A stretch of DNA of 64,000 nucleotides from Anomaloglossus baeobatrachus (GCF_048569485.1 NC_134355.1:660910215-660974214); one strand, 5' to 3'. Positions 12,688-61,473 are shown, numbered from the stretch's first letter. Notes: generated by a model not told the origin, from the letters alone. A program made the numbers and translations.

Positions 12688-13424
12688 AACATGCTGTATA
12701 TAAGAGCCCATGCCGCTGTGTAAAACATAAAAATCACTTTATAATATTCACCTAACGGTCGTTGCGGTGGAGTTGGGCCATATGGGCGTCTTCATCCTCC
12801 TTCTGAAGCCTTTGTGCATGAAGCGTCCTATGTCATACAGACTTGCTGGTCCCACGCAGGCGCACTACAATACTTTGATCTTCCCTGCTCAGGGCAGATC
12901 AAAGTGCGCCTGCGTAGGACCTCAAAGCCGGAAAATGTGGATGACGTAGGACGCGTCATGCACCCCAGCTTCAGAAAAAGGACGACAAATATGGCGGAAA
13001 AAGCTGGAGAACGGAGACGCCCATCTGACCAGTCTGCACCGCACCACCCTTTAGGTGAGTATTATAAAGTGTTGTTTATGTTCTACACAGCGGCCTGGGC
13101 TCTTATATACAGTATGTTAGAGTGCTGTATATAAGAGCCCACTAGTGGTTGCCGCAGCTTATAGGCCCCAAATCTGGTGACAGGTTCCCTGTAAGTTCAA
13201 TAAAATGAGGAGGAAATTTAGACATATTAAAAATATGAGTAGCGTAAGATGAAGAATTTGGCTTTAAAAAAAGTTTGCCTTTTGTGCAGAACCTTTTTTG
13301 TGTTATTACAGTTGATGCTTTTAAAATAGTGATGTTTACTCCAATCATAAATTAAGGTAGAAAATGTCAGCCATTGCTTGCATTGTTTGAAAAAAAAAAA
13401 AAAAAGAGAAGGAAGCGGAGGTTA

Positions 13425-13996
13425 AAGGGTGCTTTACACGCTGCGATATCACTAACTATTTATCGTCGGGGTTACGGTGTTTGTGATGCACATCCGGCGT
13501 CGTTAGCGACATCGCAGCATGTGACACGTACGAGCGACCTTCAACGATCGCAAAAGTGGTAAAAATCGTTGGTTTTGGAGACGTCGTCCAAACACCAAAT
13601 ATCGTTGTCAGGTGAGTAATGAGGTTGTTTGTCGTTCCTGCGGCAGCACACATCGCTATGTGTGACACCGCAGGAACGAGGAAACTCACCGTACCAGCGT
13701 CCCGCCGGCAATGAGGAAGGAAGGAGGTGGGCGGGATGTTTGTCCCGCTCATCTCCGCCCCTCCTCTACTATTGGGCGGCCGCTTAGTGACGTTGCTATG
13801 ACGCCGATCAAACCGCCCCCTTAGAAAGAAGGCAGTTCGCCGGTCACAGTGACGTCGCTAGTTAGGTAAGTCTGTGTGACGGGTGTTAGTGATGTTGTGC
13901 GACACGGGCAGCGATTTGCCGGTGACGCACAATCGACGGGGGCGGGTACGCTCGCTAGCGATATTGATACCGATATCGCAGCGTGTAAAGTACCCT
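13425..13996. mobile_element. TAA/TTA-flanked MITE (PIF/Harbinger-like)
   Basis: Terminal inverted repeats start AAGGGTGCTTTACACGCTGC and end GCAGCGTGTAAAGTACCCT. They are flanked by TTA at 13422-13424 and 13997-13999. Internal sequence resembles the copies at 6.3, 24.8, 31.0 and 62.0 kb, including the shared GGGCGGGATGTTTGTCCCGC and TTCCTGCGGCAGCACACATC-type blocks. It has no gene. Confidence 0.85.
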
Positions 13997-14336
13997 TTAC
14001 TGTAAATACAAAAGAACAATGTCTGATCAGTTGCTTTTTTCAGAATTTATGTTATCTACATTGATGAACATTTGAAGTTTTGTTTTTTGTAAGGGGTGCA
14101 TCATGCCACTAGAACAGAGTTTTACAAAAGATCCAGAGTTCAATCAACAGAAAACTTTTATTTTGTCCAAAATGTGATGATGATAATTAGAGAACAACAA
14201 TGACTGTAGCACAGAGAAAGATTATAGGTAATTTTTCTGAAGGTAACAACAGTCACAATCAGTAGGACGTGCACCGGCTGTCACTATGAATGACATCAGC
14301 ACATCTGCGGCCACAGGGCATCACTAGTCTCTCACA

Positions 14337-14558
14337 CTACTCTGGTGGGATTTTGGTCCACTCTTCTTCCAGTCTCTTCCACAGTTCTTTGACTGTTGTG
14401 GGTTTCTTGGCCTTAACTTTGTCACCAAGGATTTTCCAGAGGTTTTCTATTGGGTTTACATCAGTACTCTGTCCTACCCATTTCATTGTTTCAATGTTTT
14501 CTGTTTCATGTAACTGCTTAACCTGTTTTTCTGTGTGACAGGGGGCATTGTCCTGCAT
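14337..14558 (-). pseudogene. Tc1-like transposase, C-terminal fragment
   Basis: A reading frame of 73 codons contains the DNAPCHT block (second catalytic Asp) and the NPIENLW block (catalytic Glu) of the Tc1 DDE transposase. It ends with EEEWTKIPPE, the usual family tail before the GYR motif. The preceding protein part is separated by the 1.2-kb LTR insertion, so this is only a relic. The family normally cuts and pastes at TA sites. Confidence 0.85.
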
Positions 14559-14587
14559 GAAAATTCCTGCTGATTGGTTGATGGATG

Positions 14588-15785
14588 TGTGGCGCCCCTG
14601 AGGCTTCCGTCGCCACAGAGATATTGCACCTCAGCCAGAAGTGTGGTATCCCATCCCGGATAAGAATGGGGTCATCTACCGGTTCACAGACAACACCTGC
14701 ACACACCAATTGGTAGGCATACACCGGGTCACAGATAGTGGCAGTAACCCCCATAGATAATCTGGTCATGGGGCCGTAAGTCCCATCCACTGGTCCCAAT
14801 GGTGAGGGGTGGGGCCTAGCCAGAGGGAGTGTGGGAGGAGTCAGGTGGTAGAAAGAGGAATCAGTAAGTTCAAGCAGTCTGTCAGAGAGAGTGAAGAGAG
14901 GAGGTGGGCTGTCAGGAGAGGACAGCAGTCTGAGAGGCAGAAGACAGGAGGAGGTTCCTGGTGAAGATCCTGGGGTCTTGCTAGGCCCAGGTGACACCGA
15001 ATAAGGGATCCCATGGCCACGGAAGGGCAATTGTCCCGTGACCTGTTCCACTAGAAGATTGGGTGGAGGAATCTGGCTGCAATACAGGGACAGTCCCTAG
15101 ACTGAGAGAAAAAATACATTACTCTTAGTGAAACCGACGGCTGGGAGATAGCTTCAAGCACCCAAGGCCACAACCCGCCATAGATCACCGGTAAATGCGA
15201 GCAAGATACGACTGAGGTCAGCCACCTTTGTACAGGCCTTGTGGTGGAGGCGCAAGACAGCATAGCAAAGTTTGGCGCTCAGGAGACAGTCAGAAAGGAC
15301 ACAAAGAGGGGTGCACCGGTACTGACCCTTGACCTATCCGGGATCGGCGGAGGTCCCTGACAGCGGATCCTGGCACTCTGTGGGTAACCGGTTAGTTACC
15401 GCATTGAACTGAACAGTGAGTAAACATCTTAACTGCAAGCCCCGTGTCGTCTGCTTTATCCTGCACTGCATCCACAAACACCATAGACTTTACCAAGCAC
15501 TAAAGGTTGCCCCGGGGTACCCGCTCTACCTGTGGAGAGCAAAAACCACCTCAGCTGCCATAACATCAGCCCCGAAGGTCCCTTCCAGCAGCTGCGGCTC
15601 AGTAGCTGCAAATTACAACAGGTGGCGTCACAAACATATTATAGACTTAATTATTAGTACCATCTACCCCCAATATCGCCACATTATTAATTGACTCCAC
15701 CAGGGTCCGGAGTCGGGCCCCGTCACCTCTGACTACTAGTCCGGCCGGACACTGAGTCACCTAAGGCCCTGGGGCGGGCGAGTCA
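14588..15785 (+). mobile_element. Solo LTR (TGTGGCGCC family) inside Tc1 relic
   Basis: It runs TGTGGCGCCCCTG to GGGCGGGCGAGTCA (1198 bp). An exact 4-bp duplication GATG flanks it at 14584-14587 and 15786-15789. It contains the family core GGTGGCGTCACAAAC near 15620. It splits the Tc1 transposase, so it is younger than that element. Confidence 0.85.
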
Positions 15786-16794
15786 GATGGAAGTAAGGAA
15801 CCACGTGTTTTTGAAGAAGGTTCTGATCCACACTTACAGTCACTCTGCCATGTAGCTGTATGAGAGGTCCAACTTCTGCTACAGAAAACATTCCCCAAAC
15901 TGTTGTGACACTTCCTCCACCACATTTCACTGACTTCTTAACACCCTTTGGGTTCAGTCTTTCCCCTATTTGTCAACAAACATAATGTTTCCCATCAGAC
16001 CCAAAAAAACATCACTAAAATGAACTGTGAACCACTTCTCTGTGCACACAACATGCTCCTCACCAAAGGTGAGTCTAGCTTTTTCCTTCTTTCTGCTAAT
16101 GAGATGTTTGGTCACTACAGAGTGGGCTCTCAGTCCAAATGCTCTTAAACATTGTGACATTGTATGGCGAGACAGATCCTTGTTCTGTTCAGTGCTGAAC
16201 TGCCGAGCAATTCCAGGACACAGTGTTGAAACGATCACCCATGAAGATTCTCCGCATTTTCCTGTCCTCTCTTGCTTTTATCTTTCAAGGATGACCAGCT
16301 TTCTTGGGGGACTTAAAGAGTTTGTGATGTTGTAAAGATGCAATATTCTCAAAATCACAGACTTGGAATGGCCAACTTCTCTTGCTATGGCTGATACGAT
16401 CCCCCCTTAGGCCTTCATCTGGACAACCTGCTGCCAGAGGGTTTCAGTCACTTTGGAATGGCACACCATTTTTGCATAGTCAGTGCAAACTGGAAAATTT
16501 AGCTGCTAGTTACATAGGGTTTGTCAGATAATTAAGGAAATTATCCCCAGGTGACAGATTAACACCAACAACTTACAGGTATCTGAAAGTGTTCCCTAAT
16601 TTTGATCTGTGCTCTTTAACATTTATCTCACTTACATTTCTATTATTTGCTTTACAATAAATTCAATTTATGAAATAAGCGGAAAATCCTGAGTTTCCTC
16701 ATGTTAGGATAAAATCACATAGGACGACACAATGACCGCAACATTTAGGAAATTGTGTGTTGTTCTCTAATTTTGATATCCAGTGTATGATAAG

Positions 16795-17861
16795 TGAGTC
16801 ACCCAGGGAAGGGGGTACTCGGTCCTGGCCAGTTGCAGTTGGGAATGTCACTCTGGTGGCCGTTACCCGGTCCCGTGCCCTGAGGACGCTTAATAAAAAG
16901 GGGATATTTACAGGGGATATTGAGTTAATGTTCATTAACCCGGGCACCCGGGGGAGATGTTTGGCAGCAAGTTGTTAACCCCTCCATGGGCAGGGATGGT
17001 GGCCCCGAGACCCGTTGGGAGTATGTTTGGCGGTGCAGGGAGATGGGCGACTGGAGGGTGCTGTTGTACTCACTATTAGTAAACACACGAGTCTCTGGTA
17101 AACCAAGGTAATGGTTGTCGGTGCCCGCAGCCGGCTGGTGGTCTCTGTCTTTCTCCCGCACCAGTGTTGAATGGTGGACTGCCTGTGCTTGCAACTTCAG
17201 GAGTCCGCTCCCGGCTTGTTGTTGCCTAAGGAGCCCTTTGCCCGCAGACGCTGGCCCGTGGGATCTCTGAGCCGTGGCGGTGGCTGCTTATCCCCCTCGT
17301 TGGGCTGTTGCCTTCAGTTGGGACTTTGGGTGGGACAGGACCTCTAGTCCTGGCCGCAATCAGTTAATTAGCTAGCCCCCAGTAGCTTCTGGACCTAGCT
17401 TCAGGGTCTGAGTACCCCCCTTTGTGCTCCGGTTTCCGAGTCGGTTCCCCGGGTCGGTACCGGCGGGCTACAACCCTGTCCCGGTCCACCTCGGTTCCAC
17501 CGAACCATCTCTCCCCGGCTCCTGCAAATGGAGACCACCGTCTGCCTCCTAGCCTGAGGTACCAGGGCTCCTACCCTGGCACCTGCTCAAATTGGTTTCT
17601 CGCCTCTGCTGGAGCTGCACACAGCTCCACCCCACACACCTCTCCAGCCTACACTCTCAACCTTATCTAGCTACTTTCCCGCCCCAGGCTGTCTGAACTC
17701 CTCAGTGGGCGTCTTCCAACCGCCTGGTTCCGCCCCCTTGTGTGCCCATCAAGCCCTGTGGGGGTGACTAGGGTTTTAATGTTTGGCTTTATATTACCTA
17801 TGAGGGACAGGTGTAATGCAGGGCCCTATCTGCGACTACCTGGCCCGGCCAGGGCGTCACA
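16795..17861 (-). mobile_element. Solo LTR (TGTGACGCC family), minus orientation
   Basis: The right edge reads GGCCAGGGCGTCACA, the complement of the family start. The left edge TGAGTCACCCAGGG aligns with the left edge of the copy at 26465. Internal blocks shared with the other copies include the GGTACCAGGGCTCCTACCC and CGGGCTACAACCCTGTCCCG regions. I see no convincing 4-bp duplication, so one edge may be eroded. It sits just beside the end of the Tc1 relic. Confidence 0.7.
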
Positions 17862-18590
17862 GATGTACTTCTAACATAGCGAGATTGCTGCTGAGTCACA
17901 GGTTTTGTGACGTACCAGTGACCTCATCAGCGATCTTGCTGTGTGTGACACTAAGCAGTCACCTGGCCCCTGCTGTGAAATCGCTGATCATTACACACTG
18001 TTATGGTTCATTTTTTGCTCGCTGCACCGACTCTGTATAAGCAGCTTACGCTGGTAACCAGGGTAAATATCGGGTAACTAAGCCAAGCGCTTTGCTTGGT
18101 TACCCGATATTTACCCTGGCTACCAGCATACACCGCTTAGCGCTGGCTCCTTGCACACGTAGTCAGGATAAATATTGGGTAACTAAGCAAAGCGCTTTGC
18201 TTAGTTACCCAATATTTACCCTGGTTACCAGCGTACACCGCTTAGCGCTGGCTCCCTGCACAGGCAGCCAGGGTACATATTTATCTAAGCAAAGCGCTTT
18301 CCTTAGTAACCCGATGTGTACCCTGGCTACGTGGGCAGGGAGCCAGTGCTAAGCGGTGTACGCTGGTAAAAAGGGTAAATATCGGGTAACCAAGCAAAGT
18401 GCTTTACTTAGTTACCTGATATTTACCCTGGTTACCAAGCGCAGAGTCATTGGTGGCTGGTGGCTGGTCGTTGGTGAGATCTGCCTGATTGACAGCTCAC
18501 CAGCGACCATGTTGCGACACACCAGCGATCCTGACCAGGTCGTATCGTGGTCGGAATCGCTGGTACGTCGTTTAGTGAAATGGTACCCTT
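17862..18590. mobile_element. MITE with an internal hairpin array
   Basis: The flanks of this stretch (TCACAGGTTTTGTGACGTACCAG... and ...TACGTCGTTTAGTGAAATGG) resemble the MITEs at 19.1, 52.9 and 61.5 kb. The left end is cut off by the LTR at 16795-17861. The middle (18040-18445) is an array of hairpins, listed separately. Confidence 0.6.
18040..18445. repeat. Hairpin tandem repeats
   Basis: About four alternating copies of the motif GGTAAATATCGGGTAAC and its complement GTTACCCGATATTTACC surround AAGCGCTTTGCTT, with CGCTTAGCGCTGGCTCC linkers. The arms could pair within or between units. A related segment is at 20610-20690, inside the neighbouring MITE, so the hairpin belongs to this MITE family and has been amplified here. 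Confidence 0.8.
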
Positions 18591-19085
18591 AGACAGGCAT
18601 GGTGACTTTAAGCACATGCAGACTGATAAACAAAACAGGAACCTTCTTTATTGCAGATCACTTTCCTTCTCACGCTTCAGGCCCTTAGACCACTTGTGCT
18701 GTGTCCGTTCTACCTCGGGTGGAAACTTCTCTGTTCCTGGTACTCACCCTGGGCACTGTCCTCCAGCAGCTGAGTCCTATATAAACTTGCTCCCCCCGGT
18801 AACCTTTCCTGGCGGCTGCCGTACCTCACTTGTGCCCCTGGATGCATGGTTGCTCCCGACCAGATCAGGATCGCGTCGGCGGTCTCTGTACCCCGACGTC
18901 TCACCAGTCTCAAGACACTCCACTGCTGGGTGAGATCTCGGTACATGGAAGGATTCCTCTGTATCCAGGCAGACCCCATGCTCTGGGTCCTGCCTGTCAG
19001 CTACAGCTCTTGCAACTAACTTCTTTCCTATTCACATTCTGAAACCCCCTGCATTTTCTCCTCCCTCCTGTCTCTGTTTCCCTAA
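18591..19085. other. Unassigned repeat-like DNA, left part
   Basis: No supported gene. On the minus strand there is an AATAAA signal at about 18649, which could fit a retroelement LTR. The part at 20936-21250 may be its continuation, because the MITE at 19086-20930 lies between them. This is an inference from position only. Confidence 0.3.
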
Positions 19086-20930
19086 AGCTGGGTTCACACA
19101 TAGCGACAGCGACAATGACGTCGCTGTTACGTCACCATTTTCTGTGACGCAACAGCAACCTTGTAAGTCGCTGTTATGATCGCTGCTTAGCTGTCAAACA
19201 CAGCAGACGCAGCAGCGATCATAACGACACGCGTTGCTGTGCTACATGTACAGAGAGCAGGGAGCCACGCACACTGCTTAGCGCTGGCTCCCTGCACTCC
19301 TAGCTACAGTATGTCGCGGGCGGGGAGGGAGCTGTCGCTGCTGTGCTCTCGCTGGCGCTCGGGTCCGGCGCTGTCGCAGCCTGCTGCTTGCTGCTCGCTG
19401 CTCGGTGGCTTGAGCGGTGGGCCGGATCCGGGGACTCGAGCGGCGCTCCTCGCCCGTGAGTGAAAGGGGGTAGTTTTTGGGATTGGGGAAGTCGGTTCGT
19501 AACGCCACCCACGGTTTGTGGTGAGTTTGGGACACCACCGCTGCTCTGAACGGGGATCCCGGGAGCGATGACAGGGAGCAGCCGAGATGTTTCTCTCCCC
19601 TCCGTGGGTAGGGGTTTTTTTTGGGTGGTCCTGGGGCCCAGTGAGGGTAACTGGAGAGTGGATGGCAGAGTTTGGTGAGGTGCAGGGTCGCGCGGGCAGC
19701 GCGGTGCCAGGCGGCACTGTGGTACTCACTCAGCCAGTAACGTACACGGAGTCTCTGGTAAAACAAATGGCTGGATGGACGGGTTCCGCAGACGGCTACG
19801 GTGGTCACTCCCAGTAGGTTGGCGGTGACTGCCTTTCCCTGCACCTGTAGTGGGTTTTCGGCCCCGATGGCTTCCCAGCGTGGATAGATGCCGAGGGAGC
19901 CCCTTTTGCCCGCAGGCTCTGGCCCTGGGAACTGTAGCCTTGGCGGTGACTGTATTTCCCTTCACGGTTGAGTGGTTTCCTTCAATCGGGTCTTTGCTGC
20001 TGGGAAACCCCAGAGGTTCCCTTTGCTAACGGATTTGACCGGTTTAACGGTGACTCCAAGCCTGGTCGGGGTCCGTAGGCCCTGCCGACTGGTGCTGGCT
20101 TCTCTTCGCTCCCCGGTTCGGTACCGGTGGGCCAACGCCCGTCCCCGGTCCTACGGTTCCGCGTCGATCGGCCCCTCCTGCAGACGGTCACCACCATCTG
20201 CCAACCTTGCTCTTGGTGCCCGGGCCACGTACCCGGACACGGTCAGTCTGCTCCTCTACTACTCCTTCTTACTCCTTCACTTTCACTCTCTCTAACTTCA
20301 CTCGAGCTCGGCCTGAGCTTAACTGCCTTCCTTTCCTGCCTCCAGGACTGTGAACTCCTCGGTGGGTGGGGCCAACCGCCTGGCTCCACCCCACCTGGTG
20401 TGGACATCAGCCCCTGGAGGGAGGCAACAAGGATTTGCGTGTGACTGATGTGCCTAACCGGGGTGTGGGGTGTGTTGTTGCAGCACCTGTGACGACCTGG
20501 CTTGTCCAGGGCGCCACAAGTACACATCGGGTTAATTACCCGATGTGTACTGCAGCTACATGTGCAGAGAGCAGGGAGCCGCGCACTGGTAGCGAGAGCG
20601 GCGGACACTGGTAACGAAGGTAAATATCGGGTAACCAGGGAAAGGTCTTCCCTTGGTTATCCGATGTTTTCCCTGGTTACAGCTTACCGCAGCTGCCAGA
20701 TGCCGGCTCCTGCTCCCTGCTCGCTTCAGTTCGTCACTCTCTCGCTGTCACACACAGCGATGTGTGCTTCACAGCGGGAGAGCGACGACCAAAAAATGAA
20801 GCTGGACATTCAGCAACGAGCGGTGACCTCACAGCAGGGGCCAGCTCGTTGCTGGATGTCACACACAGCGACAGCAATGGGACGTCGCTGCCACGTCACA
20901 GAAAATGGTGACGTAGCAGCGACACCACCT
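19086..20930. mobile_element. TAA-flanked MITE split by a solo LTR
   Basis: The left arm contains ATGACGTCGCTGTTACGTCACC and the right arm its complement with AAAATGGTGACGTAGCAGCGAC. Flanking TAA lies at 19083-19085 and 20931-20933. The LTR at 19312-20518 interrupts it. Without the LTR it would be about 640 bp. Confidence 0.75.
19312..20518 (-). mobile_element. Solo LTR, minus orientation, closest kin of the 53-kb element
   Basis: On the minus strand it starts TGTGGCGCCCTGGACAAGCC and ends GCCCGCGACA, as do the LTRs at 53381 and 56635. It is 1207 bp, flanked by an exact duplication AGTA (19308-19311 and 20519-20522). Its end segment (19312-19470) is nearly the complement of 54420-54573. It is therefore probably the same subfamily as the two-LTR element. 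Confidence 0.88.
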
Positions 20931-20935
20931 TAATA

Positions 20936-21690
20936 ACCATTGTACTGCTTGCTTCCTGTGTTCCTATTAAATCCCATTAACTATATAGCTGCCTAATCTA
21001 CTCCATTCTCCACCACCTGCTGCTTGTTCCCCAGTTCCCACTAAGTCTATCTATCTATTACTAATATTATACCTATATCTGGCCCTGTCCTTTTCCCGAA
21101 CACAGCACCAGAGAGAGGACCTGTAAATATCATACAAAGTATTTACAGTACATTAACATACACATTACAATAGACAATATTTTTACAGACACATACAATT
21201 TACACTAACACTGTGTTTGTAGGAGAGGGCGCTGTTCGCCCACTTCCTACAGTCTAGGGCTAAGATAACTTTTTAGTGGTAAAATGTGAATATTTTTTCT
21301 TCATCGCCCGATAGTAAAAATTTAGTGACACACCCATAGTGACAATATGCTCCCTGCACCCCTAGATGAATTCATTGAGGGGTGCAGTTTGTAAAATGGG
21401 TCACATGTGGGGGATTTCTGCTGGTCTGGCACCTCAGGGGCTTTGCCAATGTGACATGGCACCCAGAAACCATTTCAGAAAATTCTGGAGTCCAGTGGTG
21501 AGCTCCTTTAATTCTGAGTTTTGCATGCTGTACCTCTAAAGTAGTTTTCAACGACATATGGGGTATTGGCACACTCAGAAGATGTTGTGTAACAAATTAT
21601 ATAATACAATGACAGTTGTAATTTGTCAAAAAAATCCCAGCTGCCATCCAGCCCTAGATTAGTAAATGGGAGGCATGTATGAGACACCCC
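20936..21690. other. Unassigned repeat-like DNA
   Basis: Bases 20936-21250 may continue the stretch at 18591-19085. They end in an inverted pair, TGTAGGAGAGGGCGC against GCCCACTTCCTACA. Bases 21330-21545 look like old dispersed repeat sequence. No gene was recognised. Confidence 0.3.
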
Positions 21691-22510
21691 CATTACTAAG
21701 TCTGTAATTGAAAAGAAATAAAACACAAACACAAAAAAATCCTTTATTTGAAATATAATACACACCCTCTTTCACTTCCAAAACATTCTTCCAGATCCAA
21801 TGTAATCCATGTAAAGTCATATGATGAGCCTCAGCTCTGCTACATCCAGCAACTGCAGAGAGGGAAAATATGTACACTCTGCAGACTTTAGGAACCCCTG
21901 CAGTTTACTGGTTGCCACAGTGAGATCTCAGGTGACCTGACTGCCAGACTGTAGGACTGTGGGACACAGCCATGATCCGCAGTTCTACAGTATCATAGTC
22001 AGGTCACCTGAGGTCACACTGGGGGCTCCCCTACTGCCCTCAGGGAAAGTTCTGCTGGAGTGTCAAACTGTGGGAGACGGCCATGACCTGCAATCCGACA
22101 GTCCGGCAGCAGCTTCAACTTTCACTGAGTTCAGCAGGCGAGCTCCCAGTGGGACCTCAGGTTACCTGACTGCTGGACTGTTGGACTACAATTCAACAGG
22201 GCAATCAGTTAAAGCATCAGGATTGGCACATCTAATGTGATGTTCCAATTTTGGGCAGTTAAACGCTAGTATGTTTAGACTGGCAGGTGCCAATATTCAT
22301 GGCTCCTCCAATCCTGATAATACCAGCCCCCACCTGTCTGCTTTACCATGGCGGGTTATCAAAATAATTAAAAAAAAAAGCCAAAAGTTCTCCTCTATTT
22401 TGATATCCAGTCACGGTAAAGCTCACAGGTGGGGGCTGCAGCCTGTAGCTGTTGTTTTACATGTGGCAGTTATCAAAATAGGGTGGAAAACGACGTCTTT
22501 TTTTTTTTCC
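21690..22510. repeat. Degraded copy of the foldback family
   Basis: Blocks match the foldback copies at 31.7-33.2 and 58.5-60.4 kb. These are the ATTACTAAGTCTGTAATTG lead, the AAACACAAACAC plus AAATCCTTTATTTG stretch, the TACCAGCCCCCACCTGTCTG block and the TTATCAAAATAATTAAAAAA tract. The middle is rearranged. It contains no gene. Confidence 0.6.
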
Positions 22511-22860
22511 GTGATTCCCCTGGCCAATCAGTGCAATGACAATACTTGACATGGCTGTGATGGGGCCGGAAGTGCCCACACAAGAAAAGCTTCCTGATTG
22601 GCTCTCTGCAACCTTTCAATAAGCTTTATTCACATGACAAACCTGAATAGGAATCGGACATACATTTAAAAGTCTGTGTTTGGGTCCGGGACCTGGACAC
22701 CTAATGTTCGGTACGAATGCTGAACTTTACCGATCGGGTTTGTTCATCCCTAATGATAAGGGGTTAAACTACAGAATCAAAAGATCTGCAAAATGTATTA
22801 ATCAGCTTTTGATATGTTGAAGTATTTTTTTCCTATTTTCAGACTGCTTAGGCTAATTAA
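22511..22860. other. No gene; possible hAT-type MITE end
   Basis: A GGGTTTGTTCATCCCTAATG stretch at about 22737-22756 resembles the complement of a hAT-like terminus. Nothing else was recognised. Confidence 0.3.
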
Positions 22861-23052
22861 GGGGTACTTTGCACGCTGAAACATCGCTAGCGATCTCGTT
22901 AGCAATGTGAAATGCTAGATCGCAAGTGTGATCTTTCGAGATCGCACATGCGTAAAATGACCTATGTGCGATCTCGAAAGATCGCACTTGCGATCTAGTA
23001 TTTCACATCGCTAACGAGATCGCTAGCGATGTCGCAGCGTGCAAAGTACCCC
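22861..23052. mobile_element. Short palindromic MITE, TAA-flanked
   Basis: A nearly perfect palindrome of 192 bp runs GGGGTACTTTGCACGCTG to CAGCGTGCAAAGTACCCC, with TAA on both sides (22858-22860 and 23053-23055). It is a minimal member of the PIF/Harbinger-like MITE family that recurs in the window. The arms are so complete that it could fold as one hairpin. Confidence 0.9.
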
Positions 23053-23055
23053 TAA

Positions 23056-23222
23056 GTTTTTGCTGATAACGTTTTAGACAAATTTTTTGAATCACATCCA
23101 TTTTCTCTTCATCACAAATTTTGATCCTGAATTCTTCGACTTGCACTATATCTCCTCGTGTCACTGGATCACTTAGGAAATGTAGACTTTTCCCAATATT
23201 ATTCAAAATCCACATATAATCA
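23056..23222 (-). pseudogene. Unidentified coding-like fragment
   Basis: An open frame of about 56 codons on the minus strand reads with a charged, protein-like composition (VTRGDIVQVEEFRIKICDEE, then KMDVIQKICLKRYQQKL). It is bounded by a hAT MITE on one side and a TAA-flanked MITE on the other, so it may be a remnant cut by both. I do not recognise the family. It could be chance; a 56-codon open frame in AT-rich DNA is weak evidence. Confidence 0.25.
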
Positions 23223-23230
23223 ATACATAG

Positions 23231-23442
23231 TAGAGATAAGCTGATCAAGCAAAATACAAATTTGTCTGTTGTCACGGTTCGTCCTGGGAAATTCAATTTG
23301 CGGAGAAGTTAGTCTACATGGCCGCCATTTTGCTGAATTCGAGCAGAAGCAAATACAAAATAAATCTGCACTTTGGCGAATGCGGATTATTTCAAAATTC
23401 GAGAAAAATTAAATTCCATTTAACTTTATTGACTCATCTCTA
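23231..23442. mobile_element. Short hAT MITE with perfect 8-bp duplication
   Basis: The ends TAGAGATAAGC and GACTCATCTCTA are inverted repeats resembling those of the large hAT element. The 8-bp duplication ATACATAG is exact at 23223-23230 and 23443-23450. It is 212 bp and non-coding. It shows that the hAT family has mobilised short derivatives. Confidence 0.9.
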
Positions 23443-23534
23443 ATACATAGCCGATAAAGATGTGTGATGGATTCTAGACTTACATGTGAACCCTTCCAAA
23501 TCTTGTTTCACCACAAATCTAAGACAGTTATTAA

Positions 23535-23878
23535 AGGGATTTTCTGGGGAAAACAAGTTATTACCTATCCATTGGATGGGTAATAATTTACTTATCGGTG
23601 GGGGTCTGATGACAAGGACCTGCACTGACTGGCTAAACAAGGAATTTTTATCACCATTACGAACTGGAACAATAGGTTGGATACCCAACTGCCACTCCAT
23701 TCATTCTCTGTGGGGTTCTTGCCACCTTCATAGGGAACAAATGAAGAGGTGGTCAAGAATGCACACTGCCAATCAATTCTGGTGGTAATTTATGTAGTTC
23801 CAAGTGGTTGGACCACATCAATCAATAAATTATCACCCAATCTGTGGACAGATAACTTGTTTTTATAGGAGAACCCCT
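23535..23878. mobile_element. TTAA-flanked MITE (piggyBac-like)
   Basis: The ends AGGGATTTTCTGGGG and AGGAGAACCCCT lie inside TTAA at 23531-23534 and 23879-23882. An internal inverted repeat (TTATTACCTATCCATTGGATGGGTAATAA) is present. The TTAA duplication suggests piggyBac. It begins only about 28 bases downstream of the P450 stop codon, so it must lie in the 3' untranslated region or overlap its end. Confidence 0.75.
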
Positions 23879-23909
23879 TTAAGTTTTTTCAATGTAGGTG
23901 ATATATAGG

Positions 23910-61136
<37,227 letters not shown>

Positions 61137-61470
61137 CTGAAAAACAGTGAGAAGACAAGGGTTGTAATTAGAAAACAATGGATTCCTTAGATAAGATGGA
61201 GTTTGAGGCCAATTTAGTGAAATTTGTGGTTTTTGAACAATTTGAGATTCAGTTTGTGGTTTGCAAAACAAAAACTTGCCTGGTTTCATTTCCCATACTG
61301 CTGATGCCTCAAAATGTGATAACATCATTACCTCCCCAAAATGCCCTGCAATTTTGGTATCTTATGATACTTTATACAGTGGTGGTCAGTATCTCGGCCA
61401 TCACAGATCTGCAGTTCACAGTGGAGCATAGTTTGTACAGCAGTCGTTTTCTAACTCCAGAGTTAATGAG
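61137..61470. other. P450 intron 3 sequence, no gene seen
   Basis: Intronic DNA upstream of exon 4. No further exon was found. Confidence 0.5.
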
Positions 61471-61473
61471 TAA

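Larger units (their letters stand above)
10959..13194. mobile_element. MITE split by later insertions
   Basis: The left arm (10959-11041: AAAGGGAACTTGTCACCAG, GGCCTACAAGCTGCGGCCAC, TCTTATATACAGCATTCTAA) is the complement of the right end (13085-13194). The body resumes at about 12688. The two outer arms form a long terminal inverted repeat. Internal palindromes on either side of about 12890 are also present (for example GGTCCCACGCAGGCGCACTA against AGTGCGCCTGCGTAGGACCT). Everything between 11042 and 12687 is later insertion. Confidence 0.8.
14165..16785 (-). mobile_element. Old Tc1-like transposon split by a solo LTR
   Basis: The right end reads ATATCCAGTG followed by the target TA at 16786-16787. 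The left end near 14181 has the matching but decayed AATTAGAGAACAAC. On the minus strand, 14337-14558 encodes the C-terminal part of a Tc1 transposase (QDNAPCHTEKQ with the second catalytic Asp, then NPIENLWKIL with the catalytic Glu). The N-terminal part continues at about 15786-16330 after the inserted LTR (14588-15785). It is heavily mutated and non-functional. Confidence 0.8.
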
